Shown here piece after piece: positions 46,920-57,050 of a DNA stretch of 64,000 bases; the stretch's first letter is position 1, and each line of letters starts with the position of its first letter. The notes beneath the pieces are model-generated. The model was not told the DNA's origin, did no database searches, and was given only the letters and a program-made list of their open reading frames with translations. The DNA comes from Delphinapterus leucas (Eukaryota; Chordata; Mammalia; Artiodactyla; Monodontidae): contig NW_022097993.1 of assembly GCF_002288925.2 (NCBI RefSeq), positions 9,268,185-9,332,184 on the forward strand, read 5' to 3'. Position numbers and translations under genes: made by a program.

Positions 46920-47800
46920 TTGTATATTTCTTCATAAATCACTCTTCCATCATCATCAGAAGAAGGAGAAAAAGTGAATTCTGCTTCCAGAGATGAGAGA
47001 AACTCTCAAGGCACAGTTGTAATATAACAGTAGAGAGAGGAAGTTGAAATCCACAAAGCACAACAAAAATATTCACCAGTATTATGATTCTAGGCTGATG
47101 TGTGCCTTATACACCATTTTAACCTCTTATTTGCCAAAAGTATTCCCGTCAGCTTATCGAGTAATATTTTTCTTGAGGTCCAATTATTTATATCAAACTG
47201 GAGATTTACAGGAAAAGGAGATTTCTTTTCTAGTCAATATTGTTTTACTATAATGTACACAAGAGTTTCTTTTATCCATTCAAAGTGTTTTTAATTTCAC
47301 CCAAAAAAATGAAAGTTAGACCACAGCAAAGTCTAAGGCCACAACCCACCTATACATCTTTATATCTGGAAATGTATCTTAGTTGTAATATTTAAGATAC
47401 ACAAAGTACAATTCTTAAGAGGTACATGCTGACAGAGCGTATGCTCTATGTTGTCAGATCAAATACGATTACCAGGCCTTATCTGCAGATACTGGAAATG
47501 CTGGAGTCTTATAGTTGTCACACAACCAAACTCATTTTGAGGAAACATCTTTAATGGCAAAGATTCATGCAATCATGGCATGCCAGTGATAGAAGACGTC
47601 TTAGGCCTTATTTGATCAGAACGCTGATTTTTCAAGTGAACAAGTTGAAAGTCTCAAAAGGCAAAATGAAGTGTGCCAGCCACACAATAACTTGGGTGAA
47701 GAGTCCGGACTGTCATGGAACTTGACATCCACCATGAGGCATCCGACAGCCCCCGAGGCTGATGCAGGAGGCATGTGAAGGAAAGTCTTTCCAGAGGTTG
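46920..47800. other. unassigned
   Basis: No gene or recognisable repeat up to the left LTR of the provirus. Confidence 0.4.
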
Positions 47801-48181
47801 TGTTACCGAGTCCAAGCTCGCTCTGCTCGCCGCAAGACAGGCCAATGAATCTCGGAGACAAGGCGTCGGGGCAAGGAATACGGCTTTATTTGGAAAGCCA
47901 GCAGACCGAGAAGATGGCAGACGAGTGTCTCCGAAAAACCGTCTTATCGGGGTGTGGATGCCAGTTTCTTTTACAGAATCAGAGAGGGAGAGGTGGTAAG
48001 GAAGTAATGTAAAAGGGCCATCAGTCTTGCAAATATCACCTGGAATGACCAGCCTCAGGGAGGGGAGGTGTTAATTTCTTCTTTCTTGCAGCCATTCACA
48101 GGTGGACAGGGTTCCCTGAGGCAGGCCATTATGTATGATTATAATAACAAAAGCAATGAAAATTGGCGCTTCCCTCTTACA
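47801..48181 (-). repeat. 3' LTR of the provirus
   Basis: Minus-strand LTR running from TGTAAGAGGGAAGC (48181 leftward) to GTAACA (47801). The polyadenylation signal AATAAA is present, read as TTTATT at 47885-47890. A purine-rich GTGGGGAAG immediately precedes the LTR start on the minus strand, in the position of a polypurine tract. The start is inferred from TG and this tract. Confidence 0.75.
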
Positions 48182-51055
48182 CTTCCCCACTGTCAATGCC
48201 TATTCCACAATCATGTGGAAAGAGGGGTGACAATATTCTAACTGCTCCATCAGATAGATCCTTCTGGGAGTGTCTGCCGTCGGTGTCAGTGTCCCAAACG
48301 TTGAGATTTGTCTTTTGTTCCTCTTTGGAAGTGTCTGCTTTATATCTATAGACTTAAACATATTCACAACCTAAAAGTTGAGAGTTATCAGGAATTTTGA
48401 GGGCTTCAAGCCCAGAAGACCGCATCTCAAGTTAAGGAATTTAGCGTTTTTCCATATATGGGAAGATGCAAGAGTCTGGGCTCACTGAAATCATTCCTTT
48501 GATAGGCGCCTCAGCTATCTGGGGCCTGTATCCTGTATTTTCACATCCTGAGTTTCCTCAGGGCTCGCCATAGGGAGTGGCTGCAGTCTGATGGCTGCTA
48601 GATGGCAGGTATTCTTCTCCTTCCTGAGTTTCCTCAGGGTTCACCAGCTCACACTGGAGGGCTGCAATCCCTGATGACTCTCCTCTTGGTCAGGAATTTC
48701 ACCAATATTTGGGAGACAATTCATGACCAAATTTTGTCCCACAGTGCTGGGAGGCTCATACCAGTTCACGCGAAAATTCTTGACATGCCACTCGAGGTGC
48801 TAATTTTCGGATTAAGCCCTATTGATAATTAAAGATTCTCTGGATTCTCTGTCTAATTATGATCCAGGAGACATTTTCCCTTGTTGCTTCTTCCCATACC
48901 TAGAGTCACATTATTACAATTATTTTATGTTATAAATGTGATCTATTTCTTTAAGATGTTTAGCCATAGAAGTTTTGTTGGAGGCCTGGTTACACACTGG
49001 GTACTGCAAGAGACAACAGTCTTATAAAATATACAGGATATAAGTAATGTAGCTAGTTAACACTGACAAAGACATAGTGCAGCAGGGAGACACAAAGCAC
49101 AAACAATTTGGAAATAAAGAACAAATTAAAACAATGATTAGAATAATATCAAGTCCACAGGAGAGCCAGCTGGAGACAACAAATTCTGGCAGGATCAAGT
49201 AGAGAGAAAAAGATAAATGTTTCATCTTTGTTTACAAAGGCATACTTTATCAACTTATTGCAGATTATAGCATAAGAGAAAAGGTTTTTCTGAAAAACAA
49301 AGATTAAAGCTAATATATTTCCCAAAGTCATTAAGTTATAAATCATATTTACCAGTTCATTCAGTCCCATGTAATTAATTCCCGTTGATCTGGATGAAAT
49401 AATCACATTTCCCATTAGTTTTGTCATTTGTTACCCACTCCAGTGATATCACCTAAAGGCTATCAGTAACTTACATTTGTTAAAAAATTTCCTTTTTATC
49501 AGTCTTCTTGAAAAAGACTTCATTTTGTAAAAGCATCAGGAGAAAAAACTTAAAATAGCATGTTTAAAGATTTGAGTACAATGCAATTAGCAGGAAACTT
49601 GAATATAACATTTTAGAATAACTAGTATAATGATTGATAACATATCAGGACATATCAGATGTTAGGGATTCCATATAAATTTTGGAATATCGATATAAAT
49701 GACATTTATCCATACACTATAATCTAAGGTTCATCTCCAATTATTTGACAATGTTTTTGAAGTAATTTAACATACCAAATAAACTTAGTTTGACATCTCT
49801 CTCTGAGATGTCTCAGAGCTATTCCTTCCAAGCATCCCAGAATCAGCTGGAGGCTAAAGATTTTGATATTTGGGAAGTTTGTTAAAAATATCAAGAAGGT
49901 TTTAAAACACAACAGGATCATAGGTCACTGTGAAACAGTACTTATTCATTTAACCAAAGTCACAAAATGATTAAAAGAAAACAAATACGGATCACCTAAG
50001 GGCACAGAAATTCACATAATCTGTTATCAAAAGGAGCACTTCTAACAGAGAGAGAGATCAAATTCCAGTCTCCTATTAGCTTACTTAACAAACCCCATTT
50101 ACTTAGTTAAGTTCAATCTAAATTTAGTTAATCCTGACCATGTACAAAACTTTCTCAGTAAAATGTAATTTCATTCCTCATACCTTCTTAACTGAAAACA
50201 CACATTCTACCATACTGAAATGTTCTATTATTTTCAGTAGCTTTAATTATATATTTAAATTAGAATCCCTGACTCTTAAAAACCTTAATTTCTAGTGACA
50301 ACCAAGAGGCAAGTAATAGTTACCAAAATCTGGAGAAACTATTTTAGATGATTTTTAAAACATAATTATTCTTACAGTTTACCTAAAAACTCTTATCTCA
50401 TTTATATTTTCTTTAAAGTTCCATCATATCAAGTTATTTTTCTTGCTGACAAGTTTGCAACAGATATAACAAGATTTCATTTAACTTCTATTAAACCTAG
50501 GTGCAGTGAAAGTACTAAATGTTGATGGCTTTAAAGACATGTCTATATTAATTAGAGCAACAAACATAAACAGTAATACCAGGTATTAATTTAATATTAA
50601 ATATTTCCCAGTTCACATGAACCTGAAACTCATTTAGCTTGATTTCTCGTGTATTTAGAATTGTTTGGTTAGTAAGTGCTTACTTTTCTTTAAGCCAATG
50701 AAATAGAGCTCATTTACAGATTAACCTCTGCAAAGTTATCCAAAGATAAAGACACATACAGACACACAGAGAGACATTATAGTTCTCATTTCAAAATTTC
50801 AGCCCTGAGTCAGGTACAGCAATGTAAAAACCCATCAGTTTACAAAAGAGGTTGGATTAAAGTTGGGTTTCTGGCAGATGGAACAAATCAAGCTCACTTG
50901 TCTAGATGGCTAAACCCTTTCTACTAATATTATGGAAAACAAGTCAAGTTTTAAATTACTGTACCATCTTTTTCAAAATTTGCATTTTAAAGAGATGGCA
51001 GAGATAAGGGTTTCTGAGAAGACCAGATAGGACATTTGTATCTCAAAGATACAGG
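48182..51055 (-). other. provirus interior, not resolved
   Basis: About 2.9 kb between the protease remnant and the 3' LTR. I found no reverse transcriptase motif (such as Y-DD), integrase zinc finger or envelope block. A 67-codon minus frame at 49022-49225 has a hydrophobic cysteine-rich segment that could be an env transmembrane remnant, with little support. The local sequence may also include unrelated insertions. Confidence 0.4.
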
Positions 51056-51059
51056 CAAG

Positions 51060-51170
51060 CTTCTCCTAGGATGACTTTGTTTCCCTTTTGTTTAATATTT
51101 ACAAGCCTCTTAAGATCACCCGTATCTATTAGAAAATCAGTCAACTTGTTCCTCAGTCAGTGTTACTCAG
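51060..51170 (-). pseudogene. retroviral protease remnant
   Basis: The minus strand at about 51115-51140 reads FLIDTG, matching the DTG active-site motif of retroviral aspartic proteases. A stop codon lies just upstream of it and no long frame follows. Its position after gag fits, but the region between is much shorter than in intact viruses, implying deletion of capsid and nucleocapsid. Confidence 0.5.
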
Positions 51171-51487
51171 GGCTCCTGTGGGGAAATCAGAATCAGACAC
51201 CTCAAGTGCAAGGGAGTCCCCTGGCTTCTTACAGGTTATCGAGGCAAGGGAAATTGCCCTGCTTCAGAAGTGATTCCTGTCCAAATTGGGTGCCCTGTCA
51301 GGTCTTAGATGGTGATACTAAACCAGGTCCCTGTGCCTTGGGGGTTACCATAGAAACGTCTATTTGATCCCCTTGGGTAGGGGAAACAGGAGGCAATGAA
51401 TATGATGGCCGCATGGGGGGTGCAGTTGGAACAGCTGCCGGTGCAGCCTGCTCGGCCACTGGGGGAGCTGGAGAGGCTGGAGGGGAG

Positions 51488-51802
51488 TTAAGTTTTGAAA
51501 TAACATGTCCCTACTCTCATTTTTTCCCTCTTCCCTTGTAGAACAGATTCCACCTTGGGTTTCCTTTCAGACTGCTGCACCGTAAGGGGGCAGCCCTCCG
51601 ACTCCTTTTTCTCCTGATGCAATAGCGTAAATGCTCCCACATATGGAATCTCATCTCTTTTCCCTGCTCTTTTGTAGAACACTTCTAACTGCGAGATCAT
51701 ATAATAATTGAGTGAGCCATTCAGGGGCCATTGTTCTTCTGATCCTAACGTATATTGGGTCCACACGCTATTATAATAGTATATCATGTCTTTCTTAGAC
51801 AT
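51488..51802 (-). pseudogene. retroviral gag (matrix) remnant
   Basis: A 104-codon frame downstream of the 5' LTR resembles the N-terminal matrix part of gag of class I endogenous retroviruses, with the WPLNGSLNYY-type block near residues 25-34 and a YVGAF block. It ends in a stop at 51488. A proline/alanine-rich stretch continues in decayed form to about 51300, like the linker after matrix. Capsid and nucleocapsid are missing before the protease remnant. It is non-functional. The family assignment is from pattern memory only. Confidence 0.6.
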
Positions 51803-52061
51803 AGGCTCACAGCTATGTTTTGCTCATTTAATATACACCGCAAAGGGCTCTCCTTCGGGATAGATGGAGTATTTCCTGTTTTTATAAGTTTGATAACACC
51901 AAAACACAAAAGATGCAGACAAATTCCAACACAAAAGGCACAAACAAATTCTAGCATCGACTTACACAAAACCAAGACCAAAATCAATGAACTAGTTCAA
52001 TATTCCCTGACCAGGGCCAGCTAGCCACGACAGCAAGACTTCTGGCTGGCTAAGCCAAATT

Positions 52062-52414
52062 TGTTACTGAGTCCAAGCTCACTCTGCTCGCCGCATGACA
52101 GGCCAATGAATCAGAGACAAGGTGTTGAAACAAGGAATACTACTCGATTTGGAAAGCAGGCAGACCGAGGAGATGGCAGACTAGTGTCTCTGAAAAACCA
52201 TCCTATCAGGGTCTGGATGCCAGTTTCTTTTACAAAATCAGAGAGGAAGAGGTGGTGAGGAAGTAAAATAAAAATCAGTCTTGCAAAACATCTCCTGAAT
52301 GGCCAGCCTCAGGGAGGGAATGTGTTAGTTTCTTTTTCTTGCAGTCATTCACAGGTGGGCAGGGTTCCCTGAGGCAGGCCATTAGGTATGATTATAATAA
52401 CAAAAGCAATGAAA
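52062..52414 (-). repeat. 5' LTR of the provirus
   Basis: Collinear with the left LTR from TGTTACTGAGTCCAAGCTC to AACAAAAGCAATGAAAA. The polyadenylation signal is lost (CGATTT where the other LTR has TTTATT). Similarity stops about 20-30 bases before the expected U3 end, so the outer boundary is truncated or diverged and no TSD could be confirmed. Confidence 0.75.
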
Positions 52415-53690
52415 AGCAAAGGTTAAAGTCAAAGAAACAGATCCATTGTGGAGTCTGATTTAGCTCCTGGCTGTTATACTTGCTCTCCACCCCAGGACAT
52501 TTCTTATCTTTTCAAGTTATGAGTTGAGCAAAGGATAGTTGAAAAGGATAGGATAGATGCCAAACATCAGACAGGTGGTAAATCTTGAATAGGCCCTAGA
52601 TATATGATTTTTTCCCCCCTAATTTAATCCCGTAAACTAATCTGGGAATGAACTTGGTAGGAGAAGTACCATCTTGGGCCACATTTCCAGTGGTGACTCC
52701 TAACATTTGTGGTTTGGGAAGACAGGGGGAAAATGTATGAAATGGATCAATTGTCAGATGCTGGAGCCTCGAGCTAGGTAAGATGGATACAACTATAGAG
52801 AAGAAGCTGTACAATTATCAACTATTGGATTAACAAACACCTATTGAGTATCTGTTATGTGGAAGCCAACCTATACTAAGTACCTAGAAAACGAATAAGA
52901 AAATATTGTAGTTAACTAGCATAATACCGTGTTTATCTAAAGGAGTTGAATAGCTCACATGATATAAGGAAAGAGGGGGAGCTGGCCTTGGACATTAATC
53001 TCTCTGTCTAGGGACTTGGATGATACTTTCAGGGCTCTCCTTTCCCTCTATCTCTTATCTCAGCTTCTCTTGGTTAAGCTAGTCTCATTACCTCTACACT
53101 CAGGGACCATCTACGCCACATCCCTATAGCATCTGACCCAAGAGGAAGGAAAGGACTTGTTTCTTACCAATATGGAAAAGTTCCCACAAAGTGTTCTGAT
53201 TGGGTCTGATTAGGTCATGTAGCCAAAGTCTGAACCCATAACAGAAGCCAAGAGAATAGGGCACTATGATTCATGCACATCCAACATGAGTGGGCAGAAA
53301 AGTACCGAGGAGACAGCTCTGTCAGAGGCAAATAATTTGAGTGGGAGAAGTAGTTTTCCAAAGGAGTAAAATAAAATGAGCATATTTTAATAGGAGAGCG
53401 GATGCTGGGAATATGAAAACACAAAACTGAACAAATTGTTCTTACATTTTAAGTCTACTTTCAAAGAACTCCCCACTGAGTAAAGACAAACAGATGGTGG
53501 CACAATGTTACAGGTGTCATGGTAGCGATGCATGAAAAGGGCCGTGTGTGCAAGGATAGAGAGAATGGTAGTTAGTAAGATCTAATATGGGTCTTAAGAG
53601 ATGAGTAAGATTTTGTCCCACAAATTAGGGGGAAGAAAAGAAGCAAAGGGGAAGAACATTCTAGCTGAAGGCAGAGGCAAGGATGAACTT
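52415..53690. other. unassigned
   Basis: No gene or recognisable repeat outside the provirus. Confidence 0.4.
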
Positions 53691-53696
53691 ATCTTG

Positions 53697-53937
53697 CCAA
53701 AAGAAAAACTGTTTAATAGGCAAATCCATAGCACAGAAAGCAGAGTAGTGGTTGCCAAGAAAAGTGACTGCTAATGGCTCTCGGGTTTCTCTTTGGGGTG
53801 CTGAAAATGGTCTGGAATTGTAGAGTGGCGATGGTTGCAAAAATCTGTGAAGATACTAAAAATCTGATTTATACTTTTAAAGGATTAATTTGATGGTACG
53901 TTAATCATACCTCAATAAAAAATAAATTTATAAAACT
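53697..53937 (+). mobile_element. ancient L1M 3' end
   Basis: Plus strand: GCAGAGTAGTGGTTGCCAAG, TTTCTTTGGGGTGCTGAAA, GGCGATGGTTGCA and CCTCAATAAAAAATAAA, the order of an L1M 3' UTR. Well recognised despite its age. Confidence 0.8.
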
Positions 53938-54182
53938 AATAGCTGTTTAGCTTCAGCAGAATTCTGAAAGATTAAGGAAGAGTCACAAAAGGGAGTGCAA
54001 GAAAGGTAAATTGGGGCCAGCTTTGAGAAGCTTAGTAACTTATGCCAGGAAGTTTGCATTTTACTCGTTTGGCTAGGGCCGGGATTAGGGTGATGCAAAA
54101 TTTAGGGAGCACCAAAATAATTCAGTAATCAAGATAAATAACATTTTTGTGCATTGTTTTAGCAAATTAAAATTAGTGTATC

Positions 54183-54627
54183 TCCATTTCTCTAGGAGGT
54201 GGGTCAAAGAGGATCTTGCTGTAATTTATGTCATAGAGTCTTCTGCCTACCTAGAGAAATGGAAATAAAAACAAAAATAAACAAATGGGACCTAATGAAA
54301 CTTAAAAGCTTTTGCACAGCAAAGGAAACCATAAATAAGATGAAAAAACAACCCTCAGAATGGGAGAAAATATTTGCAAACAAAGCAACTGACAAAGGAT
54401 TAATCTCCAAAATATACAAGCAGCTCATGCAGCTCAATATCAAAAAAACAAACAACCCAATCCAAAAATGGGCAGAAGACCTACATAGACATTTCTCCAA
54501 AGAAGATATGCAGATTGCCAACAAACACATGAAAGGATGCTCAACATCACTAATCATTAGAGAAATGCAAACCAAAACTACAATGAGGTAGTAAAAGAAA
54601 AAAAAGAAAAAAAAAGAAAAAAAAATC
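54183..54627 (+). mobile_element. L1 fragment with 5' inversion and early poly-A
   Basis: The right part (54250-54590, plus) is a well-preserved L1 ORF2 segment (frame 54199-54591). The left part (54183-54249) is the adjacent upstream L1 sequence in the opposite orientation. The two share a 14-bp perfect inverted repeat, TCCATTTCTCTAGG (54183-54196) and CCTAGAGAAATGGA (54250-54263), so 14 bp of L1 are present on both sides of the inversion. The L1 ends abruptly inside ORF2 at ATGAGGTAGTAAAAG and passes straight into an A-rich tail (54591-54627), with no ORF2 end or 3' UTR. This is the expected product of twin priming on a prematurely polyadenylated L1 RNA. Confidence 0.8.
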
Positions 54628-54887
54628 TTCGTCCAGAAGAAAATCTGAGTAAATTCCAAAGCAGAAAATGTACAAGCCACACTTGTAGCATGGTGAAACG
54701 AAAATGGAAATTTATTGATTAATTTACTTATTGAAGCATAATTGACATACAATATTATATTAGTTTCAAGTGCACAGCATAATGATTTGACATTTGTATA
54801 TATGATTGCTACAGTAAGTCTAGTTTTCATCTGTCATTATGCGAAGTTACAAAAATATTACTTTCTTGTGATGAGAACTTTATTTTT

Positions 54888-55104
54888 GTTTTTTGGCTTT
54901 TGGTTTTTTTTGCGGTACACGGGCCTCTCACTGCTGTGGTCTCTCCCGTTGCGGAGCACAGGCTCCGGATGTGCAGGCTCATCGGCCATGGCTCACGGGC
55001 CCAGCCGCTCCGCGGCATGTGGGATCCTCTCAGACCAGGGCACGAACCCGTGTCCCCTGCATCGGCAGGCGGACTCTCAACCACTGCGCCACCAGAGAAG
55101 CCCA
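54888..55104 (-). mobile_element. short-form CHR tRNA-SINE, innermost of the nest
   Basis: Minus-strand SINE flanked by a 14-bp TSD AGAACTTTATTTTT (54874-54887 and 55105-55118), perfect. It sits in the left target-duplication arm of the neighbouring long-form SINE, so it arrived last. Confidence 0.94.
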
Positions 55105-55118
55105 AGAACTTTATTTTT

Positions 55119-55695
55119 AATAAAATGATTTATTTATCTATTTATTTTTGGCTGTGTTGGGTCTTCGCTGCTGTGCCCGGGCTTTCTCTAGCTGCAGCGA
55201 GTGGAGGCTACTCTTTGTTGCGGTGCATGGGCTTCTCATTGTGGTGGCTTCTCTTGTTGCAGAGCACAGGCTGTAGGTGTGCAGGCTCAGTAGCTGTGGC
55301 TCACAGGCTCAGTAGTTGTGGCAGGTGGGCTCAGTAGTTGTGGCACTCAGGCTCAGTAGTTGTGGCACACGGGCTCAGTAGTTGTAACTCACGGGCTCTA
55401 GGGTGCAGGCTCTGTAGTTGTCGCATGCGGGCTCAGTAGTTGTAGCTTGTGGGCTTCAGGAGTTGTGGCAGGTGGGCTCTAGAGTGCAGGCTCAGTAGTT
55501 GTGGCACGTGGGCTCAGTAGTTGTGACTCATGGGCTCTAGAGCACAGGCTCAGTAGTTGTGGCTCATGGGCTCAGTCGTTGTGGTTCATGGGCTTAGTTG
55601 CTCCGCTGCATGTGGGATCTTCCTGGACCAGGGCTTGAACCCATGTCCCCTGCATTGGCAGGTGGATTCCTGACCCCTGCACCACCAGGAAAGCC
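55119..55695 (-). mobile_element. long-form CHR tRNA-SINE with internal repeat expansion
   Basis: Minus-strand long-form SINE with normal ends, but ~577 bp long against ~330 bp for intact relatives (26294-26621). The extra length is a tandem block at 55284-55592. The right flank AGAACATTTA (55696-55705) matches AGAACTTTA in the left flank, a probable TSD. Confidence 0.9.
55284..55592. repeat. ~20-bp tandem repeat inside a SINE, about 12 units
   Basis: Twelve degenerate units of CAGTAGTTGTGGCNCRYGGG type (ending GGCT), some with an extra CTCTAGAGYRCAGG block. They are derived from the SINE's own CACAACTACTGAGCC motif. Standard copies in this window carry about 4-6. Confidence 0.92.
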
Positions 55696-56689
55696 AGAAC
55701 ATTTAATACTTACTCTCTGAGCAACTTTCAAATATTATATGTACAACAGTATGATTGACCATGGTCACCACACTGTACGTTACATTCCCGTGTATTTTAT
55801 ATCTGGAAGTTTGTGTCTTTTGACCTCCTTCACCTGTTTCACCCATCCCCCAACACCCACCCTCACCCTCGGCCAGCAACCACCAATCTGTTCTCTGTAT
55901 CTATGAGTTTCATTTGTTTTGTTTTTTAGATTCCACATATAAGTGAAATCATACCGTATTTATCTTTCTCTGTCTGACTTATTTAACTTAGCGTAATACC
56001 TTCAAGGTCCATCCATGTTGCTGTAAATGGCAAGGTTTCATTCTTCTTTTATGGCTGACTAGTATTCCATTGTAAATGTACATATATACCACATCTTTTT
56101 TATCCACTCATCTTTTGATGGACATTTAGGTTGTTTCCATATCTCGGCAATTGTAAATAATGCTGCAGTGAACGTAGGGGGTGCATGTATCTTTTTGAAC
56201 TAGTGTTTTCCTTTTCTTTGGAAATACAGCCAGGAGTGGAATTGCTAGGTCGTATGGTAGTTTTATTTTTAATTTTTTGAAGAATCTCTATACTGTTTTC
56301 TATAGGGGCAGCAATCAATTTACATTCCCATAAACAATGCAGGAGGGTTCCCTTTTCTCCACATCATCGTGGACACTCGTTATTTCTTGTCCTTTTGATA
56401 ATGGCCATTCTGTTAGGTGAGAAGTAATATCTCATCGTGGTTTTGACTTGTATTTCCCTGATGATTAATGATGTTGAGCATCTTTTCATATGCTGGTTGG
56501 CCATATTTATGTCTTCTTTGAAAAAGAAATTTATTTTTTTAAAGATTTAACTATGACAAAAACAGTCAGCTAGAATTTTTTTTAAAAAAGAATTCTGCTA
56601 AGCAATTCTTGGATTGTGAGGAAATTAAAATGAAGAAGACCTTTTAGAAATCACCAAAGAAAAAACTGTATACAAAAGCTTATAGCATG

Positions 56690-57034
56690 GGCTTCCCTAG
56701 TGGCATAGTGGTTAAGAATCCACCTTGCATTGCAGGGGACACGGGTTTGAGCCCTGGTCCAGGAAGACCCCACATGCCGTGGAGCAACGAAGTCCGTGTG
56801 CCACAGCTACTGAGGCTGTACTCTAGACCCTGCAAGCCACAACTACTGAGCCCATGCACCACAACTACTGAAGCCCTCATGCCTATAGCCCGTGCTCTGC
56901 AACAAGAGAAGCCACCGCAATGAGAAGCCTGCACACCGCAACGAAGAGTAGCCCCAGCTCACTGCAACTAGAGAAAGCCTGCATGAAGCAACGAAGACCC
57001 AATGCAGCCAAAAATAAATAAATAAAATAAATTA
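56690..57034 (+). mobile_element. long-form CHR tRNA-SINE
   Basis: From GCTTCCCTAGTGGCATAGTG to an AAATAAATAAATAAAATAAA tail. Flanked by a perfect 16-bp TSD AAAAGCTTATAGCATG (56674-56689 and 57035-57050). Confidence 0.96.
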
Positions 57035-57050
57035 AAAAGCTTATAGCATG

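Larger units (their letters stand above)
47801..52414 (-). mobile_element. degraded two-LTR endogenous retrovirus
   Basis: Two direct copies of a ~350-380 bp LTR (47801-48181 and 52062-52414) enclose ~3.9 kb. Both end, read on the minus strand, in GGACTCRGTAACA, so the provirus runs right to left. A gag-like frame and a protease remnant lie in the expected order after the right-hand (5') LTR. Pol and env are not recognisable, and the internal region is too short for a full provirus (usually 7-9 kb), so much of it has been deleted. By eye the LTRs differ at roughly one site in ten, many at CpG, indicating an old insertion. It has no intact gene. Confidence 0.8.
54706..56525 (-). mobile_element. 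older L1M copy, host for two SINEs
   Basis: Minus-strand L1: 3' end at TTATTGAAGCATAATTGACA (about 54730), continuing after the SINE insertions at about 55696 (ACATTTAATACTTACTCTCTG) through ATATCTGGAAGTTTGTGTC and the ATTCCATTGTAAATGTACAT block, to the ORF2 region near 56525. Interrupted by the SINEs at 54888-55104 and 55119-55695. Confidence 0.85.

Noticed and set aside
49022..49225. Envelope transmembrane segment of the provirus
   Set aside because: Only hydrophobicity and two cysteine clusters support it; there is no fusion peptide, CX6CC motif or flanking envelope sequence. Mentioned only as a weak possibility.
51995..52020. tRNA-Glu-like primer binding site (TTCCCTGACCAGGG)
   Set aside because: It is on the plus strand, whereas the provirus runs on the minus strand, and it is ~45 bp from the LTR edge. 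It resembles a SINE head word by chance. The true primer site could not be identified.
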